From Prevotellaceae bacterium (GTDB lineage: Bacteria > Bacteroidota > Bacteroidia > Bacteroidales > UBA932), in the NCBI GenBank assembly GCA_031257655.1, contig JAIROF010000114.1, positions 1 to 26,045 on the forward strand: a stretch of 26,045 bases of DNA. The letters are read 5' to 3'. The translations under genes and the position numbers were made by a program. Shown piece after piece: positions 1-6,510 of the stretch (position 1 is the first letter of the stretch; the number at the start of each line of letters is the position of its first letter). The notes under the pieces are model-generated. The model was given only the letters and a program-made list of their open reading frames with translations, was not told the DNA's origin and did no database searches.

Positions 1-110
1 TGAGAATTGGTTGCTGACGACGGAAGAGCGTACGCACGCCAGCTAAGCACTGCGTGCACAAACACCTCTGCAGGCGTCCACAAATTTTGTATTTTAAATT
101 CTAAATTTGG

Positions 111-194
111 CATTCTACATTCTACATTCTACATTCTACATTCTACATTCTGCATTTTGCATTCTGCATTCTGCATTCTGCATTCTACATTCTT
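111..194. repeat. Heptamer microsatellite, 12 units of CATTCTA type
   Basis: Twelve uninterrupted 7-bp units can be read: five CATTCTA, then CATTCTG and CATTTTG, three CATTCTG, one CATTCTA and a final CATTCTT. The order of variants suggests growth by slippage or local duplication. Two more arrays with the same period and ATTC core lie at 10434-10482 and 13631-13690. All three are intergenic, so copy-number change would alter spacing rather than reading frame. Confidence 0.95.
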
Positions 195-384
195 AAATGT
201 CGGGGCAAATATAAGCAATCTAAACGTTAAATGGCCTTTGAAAAATGATTTTTTTACTGTGATTTTTGATTTTTTTTCTATTCTGTTGGCATAACATTTC
301 GTTTAACTTGCGTCTACCTTTAAATAAGTCTTAAATTTTATGTTTTAAATGCTTGTTTACGCAAAGCGCGATATAATGCGCCGC

Positions 385-421
385 ACGGTCGAAAAGTTGC
401 GATTCGTTTTTTTGGGGGGAT
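385..421 (-). repeat. Truncated copy (E) of the dispersed inverted-repeat element
   Basis: This stretch (CGGTCGAAAAGTTGCGATTC followed by a T-run and Gs) closely matches the reverse complement of the right end of the full copy at 3955-4122, which reads CGGTCGAAAGCTGCGATTTG then a T-run. Only the outer end is present; the GCGCAG inverted-repeat core is missing. It is therefore a partial or decayed copy, assigned by similarity to the other copies in this window only. Confidence 0.55.
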
Positions 422-532
422 GGCGTCCATGTTTGGTTGATGTAATTCACAAACAAGTAAGAATCAGCGTCGTACCACAAACTGTGAGGTTTTTCGCCCC
501 CACAATTTATGACACAATTAATCATCCCAATC

Positions 533-654
533 ATTTAAGGGAACCTCTAAAAACCCAAAAATCAAGGCTTGCGACTGAGGCAAAATAAAGTAAATGAGCA
601 TTTTGCAGAGGGAGCGTAACGCAGAGTTTGGGGTTTTTAGAGGTTCCCTTAAAT
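533..654. mobile_element. MITE-like element with 24-bp perfect inverted repeats
   Basis: Positions 533-556 and 631-654 are exact reverse complements over 24 bp; the core begins AAGGGAACCTCTAAAAACCC. The 74-bp interior has no coding capacity. The outermost bases include TTAA on both sides, which could be a target duplication but is itself palindromic and so ambiguous. The GGGAACCTCT-type terminus resembles ends of some insertion sequences, which would make this a non-autonomous derivative; no transposase is in the window to support that. A single related end occurs at 7690-7706. Confidence 0.65.
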
Positions 655-682
655 CAAAGAAATCACAGCTCAGACAATAGCA

Positions 683-704
683 GGCGAAGCGTGCACGCTA
701 CGCC
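683..704. promoter_or_regulatory. 22-bp near-perfect GC-rich palindrome
   Basis: GGCGAAGCGTGCACGCTACG plus CC is self-complementary except for one symmetric mismatch pair. It lies about 140 bp past the stop of the leftward activase gene. It could be a terminator-like hairpin without a T-run, a protein-binding palindrome, or repeat debris; the sequence does not decide. Confidence 0.3.
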
Positions 705-844
705 AATCGGGAGAAGTGGTAGGAGATTGGCTATACAATCTTTTCATAGCATCTCAAAAAAAGAATTAGCCATTATCTGCCAATTAAAGTTCATATCAAT
801 CAATCATGGACGCTACACAGTAACGCGAATTTTCAATTTTCAAT

Positions 845-2605
845 TCACGCTTTTCCGTTCATAGCGATCAGCGCGGCGCCGTAGGCGCCCATCAGCTCCG
901 GGATTTTGCTGCAGGTAACCTTTTTTCCGGTTACCACTTCGAGCGCCCGCTGTATGGAGGCGTTCTTAAAGGCGCCGCCCTGCACCACAATGTTATCGCC
1001 CAGCTCTTGCAGGTCGTTAAACTTTAGCACCTTAAAGAGGCAGTTTTTGACAACCGAGTAGGATAGCCCGGCGGCGATATCGGCGGTGGTAGCGTTTTCG
1101 CGGAGGGACTGCTTCACCTTTGAGTTCATAAAGACCGTGCAGCGCGTGCCCAAGTCGCAGGGGTGGGTGGCGGTGCAGGCGAGCGCGGCGAATTGGGGGG
1201 CGGTGAAGCCGAGCGATTTGCCAAAGGTCTCCACAAACGAGCCGCAGCCCGACGAGCAGGCTTCGTTGAGCTCCACGCGGCTGATTTCGCCGTTTTTGAT
1301 GAAGATTGCTTTCATGTCCTGACCGCCAATGTCGAGCACAAAGCTCAGGTTTTCGTTCAGGTAGTGCGCCGCCGTGTAGTGCGCAATGGTTTCCACCACG
1401 CCGTGGTCTATGCCAAAGGCCGCGCGAATAAGGTCTTCGCCGTATCCGGTTACGGCGCTGCCGGCAATTTTCAGGCTTTTTCCGGCCGCCTTCAGCTTAT
1501 CGGCAAACTCCTGCAGGCCGCTCTTGACGGCGTAGAGCGGGTTGCCGTTGTTGTGCGCATAGTAGCTGTAGATAAGCTCCTTGTCTTCGCCGATAATCGC
1601 AATCTTGGTGGTGGTAGAGCCGCTGTCTAACCCCACGTAGCAGCGGGCGCCGCGATAGCCTGCTACGGGTACTTTTTTCACCATCTCCACCTCTTTTTCG
1701 TGCAGGAGCCAGCGCTCGCGCTCCGCGTCGTTGGCAAAGAGCACGGGGAGGGCGTTTCTGCGCGGCGCTGTCGCCACGCGCTCCTCCGCTATGCGCCTGC
1801 GCAGGTCGTCGGCGTCCACCTCGAGGCGCGCCGCCTCCATGAGCGCCGCCCCGTGCGCCGATACGATTTCGGGATGGTCGGCGTCGACCACATCGTTGGG
1901 CTGGAGGTGCATGGCTTTCAGGAAGAAGTCTTTCAGCAGGGGAAGAAAGGAGAACGGGCCGCCGCAGAACATGACCTTGGGGGCCACGTCGCAGGCGCGG
2001 GCTAAGGTGTTCATCGTTTGCATGGCAACCGCATGGAACACGGACGCAACAATGTCCGACTTGCTAACCTCCCGGCTGATGAGGTTTTGCACATCCGTTT
2101 TGGCAAACACCCCGCAGCGCGAGGCAATGGCGTAAATCGTGTACGCAGGCTCTATGAGGCTGTTGAGCTCCTCGATGGGGATGTTGAGCAGCATGGCCAT
2201 TTGGTCGATAAAAGCGCCGGTGCCGCCTGCGCAGTTCCCGTTCATGCGAATGTCCGGCTGGCGGTCGGGGTGGAAGAAAATCATTTTGGAATCCTCCCCT
2301 CCCAAATCCACGAGCGTGCGGACGTTGGGGTACTTCTCAAAGATGAGGCGCGATGCGGCCACCACCTCCTGCACAAAGGGAATCCGCGCAGCCTCAGAGA
2401 TGCCCATGCCTGCCGAGCCGGTCACCATGGCGCTTACCCGGCAGCGGCCCAGCTTCTCCCTCATTTCGTCAAAAAATGTGCACACCACCTCGGTAACCCG
2501 CGTATTGTGCCTGCGGTAGGCGTTGTACACCAGCGCGCCGTTGGTATCCAAGACGGCTATTTTGGCAGTTGTTGACCCAACATCCAATCCCAACCTATAT
2601 ATCAT
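845..2605 (-). CDS. Acyl-CoA dehydratase activase, two-domain (BcrAD/BadFG/HgdC family)
   Basis: The product (586 aa) has two ASKHA-fold ATPase domains, about residues 4-260 and 323-584. Each starts with the phosphate-1 motif (LGLDVGSTTAK; VGLDSGSTTTK) and has a second phosphate loop (DLGGEDSKMI; DIGGQDMKAI). Domain 1 has NCAGGTGAFIDQ (Cys125) and SRCGVFAKTD (Cys164), the cysteine pair that in HgdC bridges a [4Fe-4S] cluster between subunits; domain 2 has cysteines near 450, 454 and 489. Family members use ATP to inject one electron into 2-hydroxyacyl-CoA dehydratases or benzoyl-CoA reductases. I chose the ATG at 2605 over the TTG at 2611. The gene starts 39 nt past the flavoprotein stop, so the two are probably cotranscribed. 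Homologs in Bacteroidales are, from memory, often about 1,400 aa with a C-terminal DUF2229/dehydratase-like half; that half is absent here and no remnant is visible downstream. The client enzyme is unknown. Confidence 0.88.
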   Translation of the reverse strand: MIYRLGLDVGSTTAKIAVLDTNGALVYNAYRRHNTRVTEVVCTFFDEMREKLGRCRVSAMVTGSAGMGISEAARIPFVQEVVAASRLIFEKYPNVRTLVDLGGEDSKMIFFHPDRQPDIRMNGNCAGGTGAFIDQMAMLLNIPIEELNSLIEPAYTIYAIASRCGVFAKTDVQNLISREVSKSDIVASVFHAVAMQTMNTLARACDVAPKVMFCGGPFSFLPLLKDFFLKAMHLQPNDVVDADHPEIVSAHGAALMEAARLEVDADDLRRRIAEERVATAPRRNALPVLFANDAERERWLLHEKEVEMVKKVPVAGYRGARCYVGLDSGSTTTKIAIIGEDKELIYSYYAHNNGNPLYAVKSGLQEFADKLKAAGKSLKIAGSAVTGYGEDLIRAAFGIDHGVVETIAHYTAAHYLNENLSFVLDIGGQDMKAIFIKNGEISRVELNEACSSGCGSFVETFGKSLGFTAPQFAALACTATHPCDLGTRCTVFMNSKVKQSLRENATTADIAAGLSYSVVKNCLFKVLKFNDLQELGDNIVVQGGAFKNASIQRALEVVTGKKVTCSKIPELMGAYGAALIAMNGKA

Positions 2606-2644
2606 AATCAAGCTTAAATCATCTATTTAACTACTGTTTCTATC

Positions 2645-3910
2645 CTACTCCCAAGACGTGGTCTGTGGGCTGTCGGCTGCCATGCTACTTCCGGCCAGCC
2701 AGCCGGTGGAGAACGCTATCTGGAGGTTGTATCCCCCCGTATCGGCGTCAACGTCGAGCAGCTCGCCGGCAAAGTAAAGCCCCTTCGCCAGCTTCGACTG
2801 CATGGTAGCGCCGTCCACCTCATCCGTCAAAACGCCTCCTGCTGTGATAATTGCCTCGCTAAAGGGGCGGTACCCAAAAGCGTGCAAGGTACAACATTTG
2901 AGGGTATCTACTACCCGCTGCCTGTCGTTTTCACAAACTTTAGCCCTTATTTGCAGGGCGGCCTGCTCCGCAAAAAATGGTATAAATGGCGCGGGCATCA
3001 GCTTACGCAGCAGGGCGCCAACGCTATGGATTTCGCTGCGCTGCAGCTCGCGCTCCAAACGGTTTTGGAGCTGCTGTCGGCTCAGCGCGGGCTTCCAGTC
3101 CAGCATCAGCGCAACCTTGCGCTGCGCCTGCAGCGCGTCGACAACGCTCCGGCTCAGGCGCAGCGCAATGGGGCCCGATACGCCAAAGCCGGTGAACATC
3201 AGCTCGCCAAGCGCTTCTCCTATCGGCCGGCCATCGGCGGTGGCGGTCAGCTTTACGTTGCGCAGCGTCAAATCGCGGAAGCCATGCTTGGCAAAGCCTG
3301 CAACTTCGATGGGCGTCAGCGCGGGGCGAAGGGGCGCGATGCGGTGCCCCAGCTTTTTTGCCCATCCGTAGCCATCTCCGGTGGAGCCGGTGGCAGGGTA
3401 GGCAAGCCCGCCGGTGGCCAGCAGCAGCTTTTTGCCCTGCGCCGTGCGCGTGGCCCCCTTGTGGCGAAAGGTAACCGAAAACAGCCCATCGCTGCGCTGC
3501 GCAATGCTTGCCACCTGCGCATGGCACAGCAGCTCTACGCCCGCGCGCCGCGCCCAGCGGGTTAAGGCTTCCGCCACATCCCACGCCCGTTGGCTCGCCG
3601 GAAACACGCGCCCGCCTCGCTCCTCGACGGTGCGCACGCCTATTTTGCCCAGCAGCTGCACCAGCTGGGCGCTGAAGAACAGCGAAAATGCGGGGCGAAG
3701 AAAGCTTGCGTCGGGGTAGATTTTTTGCAAAAATTCTTCCGGCGGCTTGGTGTTGGTGATGTTGCCGCGCCCTTTGCCGCTAATGCGCAGCTTGCGCAGG
3801 GGCTTCTCCATTTTTTCGAGCAGGAGCACGCTTGCGCCCAGCTCGGCGGCGCGGCCGGCTGCCACTACGCCGGCAGCGCCGGCGCCAACAACGATGATAT
3901 CGACAAGCAA
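2645..3910 (-). CDS. HI0933/BaiN-family FAD-dependent oxidoreductase
   Basis: A 421-aa flavoprotein. An N-terminal Rossmann dinucleotide-binding motif (VVGAGAAGVVAAGRA, residues 7-21) is followed by the family signature SGKGRGNITN (44-53). A C-terminal FAD-contact segment reads YFAGELLDVDADTGGYNLQ, near residue 390. Length matches the HI0933 (YhiN/BaiN-like) family. The physiological substrate of most members is not established, so no reaction is claimed. The start is TTG at 3910; I saw no in-frame ATG just upstream, and the next internal Met (MEKPL) lies after the Rossmann motif. The dispersed repeat copy A begins only about 45 bp upstream, so the promoter or original 5' end may have been altered. 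The activase gene follows after 39 nt. Confidence 0.88.
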   Translation of the reverse strand: MLVDIIVVGAGAAGVVAAGRAAELGASVLLLEKMEKPLRKLRISGKGRGNITNTKPPEEFLQKIYPDASFLRPAFSLFFSAQLVQLLGKIGVRTVEERGGRVFPASQRAWDVAEALTRWARRAGVELLCHAQVASIAQRSDGLFSVTFRHKGATRTAQGKKLLLATGGLAYPATGSTGDGYGWAKKLGHRIAPLRPALTPIEVAGFAKHGFRDLTLRNVKLTATADGRPIGEALGELMFTGFGVSGPIALRLSRSVVDALQAQRKVALMLDWKPALSRQQLQNRLERELQRSEIHSVGALLRKLMPAPFIPFFAEQAALQIRAKVCENDRQRVVDTLKCCTLHAFGYRPFSEAIITAGGVLTDEVDGATMQSKLAKGLYFAGELLDVDADTGGYNLQIAFSTGWLAGSSMAADSPQTTSWE

Positions 3911-3954
3911 GGAAATTTTGAATTTTTTTTGAACCGAATAGCTCGATGGCGCCC

Positions 3955-4122
3955 GGCATGGTTTTGCACGGAAATAGCGCGCAGCTGGCGCAGATTTTTA
4001 TGATTTGCGCAGCAGAAGAACCGGAGCGGAGCTCGGCGCAGCCAAGTGGCGAAAATCTGTGCAAATCATAAAAAATCTGCGCCAGCTGTGCGCCAAAAAA
4101 ACAAATCGCAGCTTTCGACCGC
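3955..4122 (+). repeat. Dispersed inverted-repeat element, copy A (full length)
   Basis: The left end reads GGCATGGTTTTGCACGGAAA and the right end ACAAATCGCAGCTTTCGACC. Long imperfect inverted arms lie inside: 3977-4012 (containing CTGGCGCAGATTTTTATGAT) and 4057-4094 (its near complement). A GC-rich loop of about 44 nt separates them. Related full or half copies occur at 385-421, 7590-7670, 22661-22731 and 25788-25925. It sits between two leftward genes and is non-coding; in RNA the arms would form a long hairpin. Confidence 0.85.
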
Positions 4123-4149
4123 GCCAAACGCCTCCCCAAGCAGCACAAA

Positions 4150-4196
4150 CGACAAGCTGACGGCGCAGGGCTGTGAGGAGCGCCGTCAACTTGTCG
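4150..4196 (-). terminator. Strong hairpin downstream of the HTH gene
   Basis: Two 17-nt arms (4150-4166 and 4180-4196, CGACAAGCTGACGGCGC against its complement with one G-T wobble) enclose a 13-nt loop, 30 bp past the stop of the small HTH gene. No T-run follows on the minus strand, so it is an imperfect intrinsic terminator; it could equally be an RNA-stabilising or repeat-derived hairpin. Confidence 0.4.
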
Positions 4197-4226
4197 TAGC
4201 TGTTTTTCGCTGGAGCGCGTAGCGCA

Positions 4227-4484
4227 TTAGGGGAGCGTAATTTTGTGCTCCTGCAAAATTTTTCGCGCAAGGTTGAGCATGGTGGGGTCGTCGAAGGTAA
4301 CAAGCCCGCCGTCGGGGCCTTGCTCGTAGTGGATGCCGGCGGTTTGCGCCTGCAGGTGGTTTCCGCCAAAGAAGTTGCGCACCGTGTCGACGGTTACGCC
4401 AAGCAAATCGGCAATCTTGTGGGTGCTTCCGTCGGGTAGCGCATCCTTAATCCGGCGCAGCTGGTTAAATGTTATTGTTTCCAT
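4227..4484 (-). CDS. Small helix-turn-helix DNA-binding protein, conserved in Bacteroidales
   Basis: An 85-aa protein. Residues 8-40 (RRIKDALPDGSTHKIADLLG, then VTVDTVRNFF) look like a compact helix-turn-helix: a helix, a turn at the GST, and a recognition helix. The second half (GIHYEQGPDGGLVTFDDPTM) is a short conserved-looking tail ending in a helix. I recall similar small proteins in many Bacteroidales genomes without an assigned function; a nucleoid or regulatory role is inference. It has a clear ATG start and lies 58 nt downstream of the GH123-like gene, so readthrough from that gene is possible. A weak minus 7-like box is present at 4514-4521. Confidence 0.72.
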   Translation of the reverse strand: METITFNQLRRIKDALPDGSTHKIADLLGVTVDTVRNFFGGNHLQAQTAGIHYEQGPDGGLVTFDDPTMLNLARKILQEHKITLP

Positions 4485-4513
4485 AATCAGATGGTTTTTT
4501 AGTAGTACAATAT

Positions 4514-4521
4514 TAAAGATA
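4514..4521 (-). promoter_or_regulatory. Weak minus 7-like box for the HTH gene
   Basis: On the minus strand TATCTTTA lies 30 bp upstream of the ATG at 4484 and fits TAnnTTTG except for the last base. No TTG is seen about 20 bp further upstream. It would permit expression independent of the GH123-like gene. Confidence 0.25.
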
Positions 4522-4542
4522 TATCAGCTTATAAAAATAGGC

Positions 4543-6300
4543 TTACAGTGAGTTCAGTATAATTCTTGCCTCCTCTACCGTTTGTCCTGCGGGCTTGCTT
4601 TTGAGGCTTTCGAGGGTGAAAGAGCGGAGCGTTTTTTGCAATTTTTCACGGTTTATCACGTTATTAACGCCGTTAAAGTCTCGTAAGAGGATTTTTACTT
4701 TTTCGTAATCCTGTATTCCCTCCAGCAGGCGCTCCATTCTGAGCGACGATGCGCCGTTGGGGTACGCCATGGCGTAGAAACCCGCCGCGCGCGAGGCGCT
4801 TCGCGCGTCCTGCAGGGGATTTTTGCCCCAGCTGTTGTAGGCCTGCCGCGTGTACCCGTCCAGCCCGTTGGCGGCGGCGTACCAGCAGAGCCACGCGGCT
4901 TCGGCGGGCGGCGAAAAGGTGTACGTGCCGGGCTGCGCGTCGCTGCATGGCGAGTAGATGCACAGCAGCCGATTTTCTCTGCCGTCGGCGTCGCGCCGCG
5001 CGCTGGCGGCAAACGGCTTTGGCGCCACGCTGTAGCGGCTCACCGAGCGCCGGACGTCGGCGAAGTAGCGGCCGGTGTAGCTGATGCTGTAGCCGGAGTC
5101 CACCTTTGCCACGAGGTCTATAAGCCTGCGCAGGCGCTCCTTGCCCGCTTCCTGCAGGCAAATGGCGGTCTGGTCAAGCCAACCCTTCGCCTTGAGGTGC
5201 GCCGTGAGCAGCTCCAGCAAGCTTTTGAGGTATTCGCCGTGCTCCCGGCTGCCGGCGGACATTTCCTGCACCTTGATGCTGTTGCTTGCCTGGTCGAAGT
5301 AGGAAAAGGTCTGCACGCTCCGGCTGCTCACGTAGCAGCTCAGCTCGCGGTTGACGCCAAGGCTCATCATGAACTCCACCCAGAGGTCGAGCTTGGTGAA
5401 ATCGGCGCTCCACGTGTTGTCCACGCGCCGCGTGAGGGTTACCATGGATTCGTATTCGTTTGGCAGCGCGCCCTCAATGGCGTTGTCGGTCAGGGGAATG
5501 GTGATGGCTTTTTGGCCGCATTGCGCCAGCTGCGCCATGGCGGGGCGCATGGCGTTGAAGTGCGCCTTGCTCCACGGCGTGAGGTTGTGGCGCCGCGCCA
5601 CGGCGATGGGGTTTTGCCACATGTCGAGGTAGAACGACCACTGCGGCGCAGGCGGCAGGAGGTGATTGCGCACAAAGACGTTGATGGTGAGCGTGACCGG
5701 GTCCGGCAGCTCCCTGGCGGTTACGGTAATGAAGCCTTTGTACTTGCCGGCGGGCGTTTCGGGCTGCACATTCAGGGAAAACCATACGGGCTGCACCGTT
5801 CGCCTACGGATGGATACCGTAGGCCTGTACTCGATGGCGTCGGCCACCGGCGCGGAGTCGAGGCGGGCGCTCTGGCGCGGGGAGCAGCCGTCGGCGCCAA
5901 ATTCATCGCTCATGACGTAGCGCATAAACCCTGCGGTGCAGCACTTTGCGCTGATTTTCTGTCCGGCGGAGGTTTCCAAGTCCGACACGTGGAGGGCAAC
6001 GTCGCTGGCTCCCGTGCCGCTCCACAGCAGCAGCTGCGCGCCAATCCGCTCGCCGCGCCAGCAGGTTTCACCCCAAAAAATTTCTTCGGCTACATCGGGA
6101 ACTTCGGTTTTTGAAAAGCGAATGTCTTTACTTACAAAGCTTACGCAGAGCGGTTTTTTTACCTTCGACCATGCTCGCTGAGCGGCTTTTGAGGAGGCGC
6201 TTGTCTCGCCGCGCTTTGCGCCGGGCTGGGCGTAAGCGGTGGTGAGCGCTGCAAGCCCAATGATACACGTGAGGAGTAATATTTTTGCGATGCCGGTCAT
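4543..6300 (-). CDS. Secreted GH123-like (DUF4091) glycosidase with altered catalytic motif
   Basis: A 585-aa protein with an N-terminal signal peptide (hydrophobic residues 6-22, cleavage likely after AYA). An N-terminal beta-sandwich-like part spans about 45-215. The catalytic-type domain (about 220-580) carries typical family stretches: NLTPWSKAHFNAMRPAM, LAQCGQKAITIPLT, DFTKLDLWVEFMMSLGV, and near the C-terminus QAYNSWGKNPLQDARSA and RMERLLEGIQDYEK. Family GH123 cleaves beta-N-acetylgalactosaminides by substrate-assisted catalysis with an adjacent Asp-Glu pair. At the equivalent place (CLQEAGKERL, residues 381-390) this protein has Gln383-Glu384, so the Asp that orients the acetamido group seems replaced. 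It may act on another sugar or be inactive. A strong promoter lies just upstream (6339-6369). The likely location is periplasm or cell surface. Confidence 0.8.
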   Translation of the reverse strand: MTGIAKILLLTCIIGLAALTTAYAQPGAKRGETSASSKAAQRAWSKVKKPLCVSFVSKDIRFSKTEVPDVAEEIFWGETCWRGERIGAQLLLWSGTGASDVALHVSDLETSAGQKISAKCCTAGFMRYVMSDEFGADGCSPRQSARLDSAPVADAIEYRPTVSIRRRTVQPVWFSLNVQPETPAGKYKGFITVTARELPDPVTLTINVFVRNHLLPPAPQWSFYLDMWQNPIAVARRHNLTPWSKAHFNAMRPAMAQLAQCGQKAITIPLTDNAIEGALPNEYESMVTLTRRVDNTWSADFTKLDLWVEFMMSLGVNRELSCYVSSRSVQTFSYFDQASNSIKVQEMSAGSREHGEYLKSLLELLTAHLKAKGWLDQTAICLQEAGKERLRRLIDLVAKVDSGYSISYTGRYFADVRRSVSRYSVAPKPFAASARRDADGRENRLLCIYSPCSDAQPGTYTFSPPAEAAWLCWYAAANGLDGYTRQAYNSWGKNPLQDARSASRAAGFYAMAYPNGASSLRMERLLEGIQDYEKVKILLRDFNGVNNVINREKLQKTLRSFTLESLKSKPAGQTVEEARIILNSL

Positions 6301-6338
6301 TAAACGTTGTAGCTTTGTTGAAGTAAAAGCATTTTATG

Positions 6339-6369
6339 CAAAGGTAGCATAATAATACCGAAATTACAA
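6339..6369 (-). promoter_or_regulatory. Bacteroidota-type promoter for the GH123-like gene
   Basis: On the minus strand TTG (6369-6367) is followed after exactly 20 bp by TACCTTTG (6346-6339), matching the minus 33/minus 7 consensus TTG-N19-21-TAnnTTTG. Transcription would start about 30 bp before the ATG at 6300. This shows the gene is not dependent on pyrD transcription. Confidence 0.75.
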
Positions 6370-6510
6370 CTCCTACAGCCGGATTACACTCCAAACTCGT
6401 CTTAAATTCGGCAAAATAGCCCCTAATATTTTTGAAAATTTCGTAGGAAAAGGTTAACGAGAAAGGATATTTCTATATAAGTTTGCTGAGATTTTTTGGC
6501 TTCACCGGCG

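Larger units (their letters stand above)
1..844. other. Repeat-rich intergenic region without a convincing gene
   Basis: No open frame here looks like a protein; the longest rightward one (7-294) is mostly translated heptamer repeat. The stretch holds a heptamer array (111-194), a truncated dispersed repeat (385-421), a MITE-like element (533-654) and a palindrome (683-704). A TAnnTTTG-type minus 7 box can be read on the minus strand at 206-213, but no TTG lies at the right distance, so a promoter for a gene left of the window is only a weak possibility. Positions 1-8 carry one more heptamer-like unit (TGAGAATT), so another array may lie just outside the window. Confidence 0.7.

Noticed and set aside
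7..294. Open frame of 95 codons at the left edge
   Set aside because: Its middle is translated heptamer repeat (repeating ILHSTF-type residues) and neither end shows a domain, signal or start context.
5197..6114. Plus-strand open frame of 305 codons opposite the GH123-like gene
   Set aside because: It is a shadow frame; the minus strand encodes a signal peptide and GH123 family motifs and has a consensus promoter.
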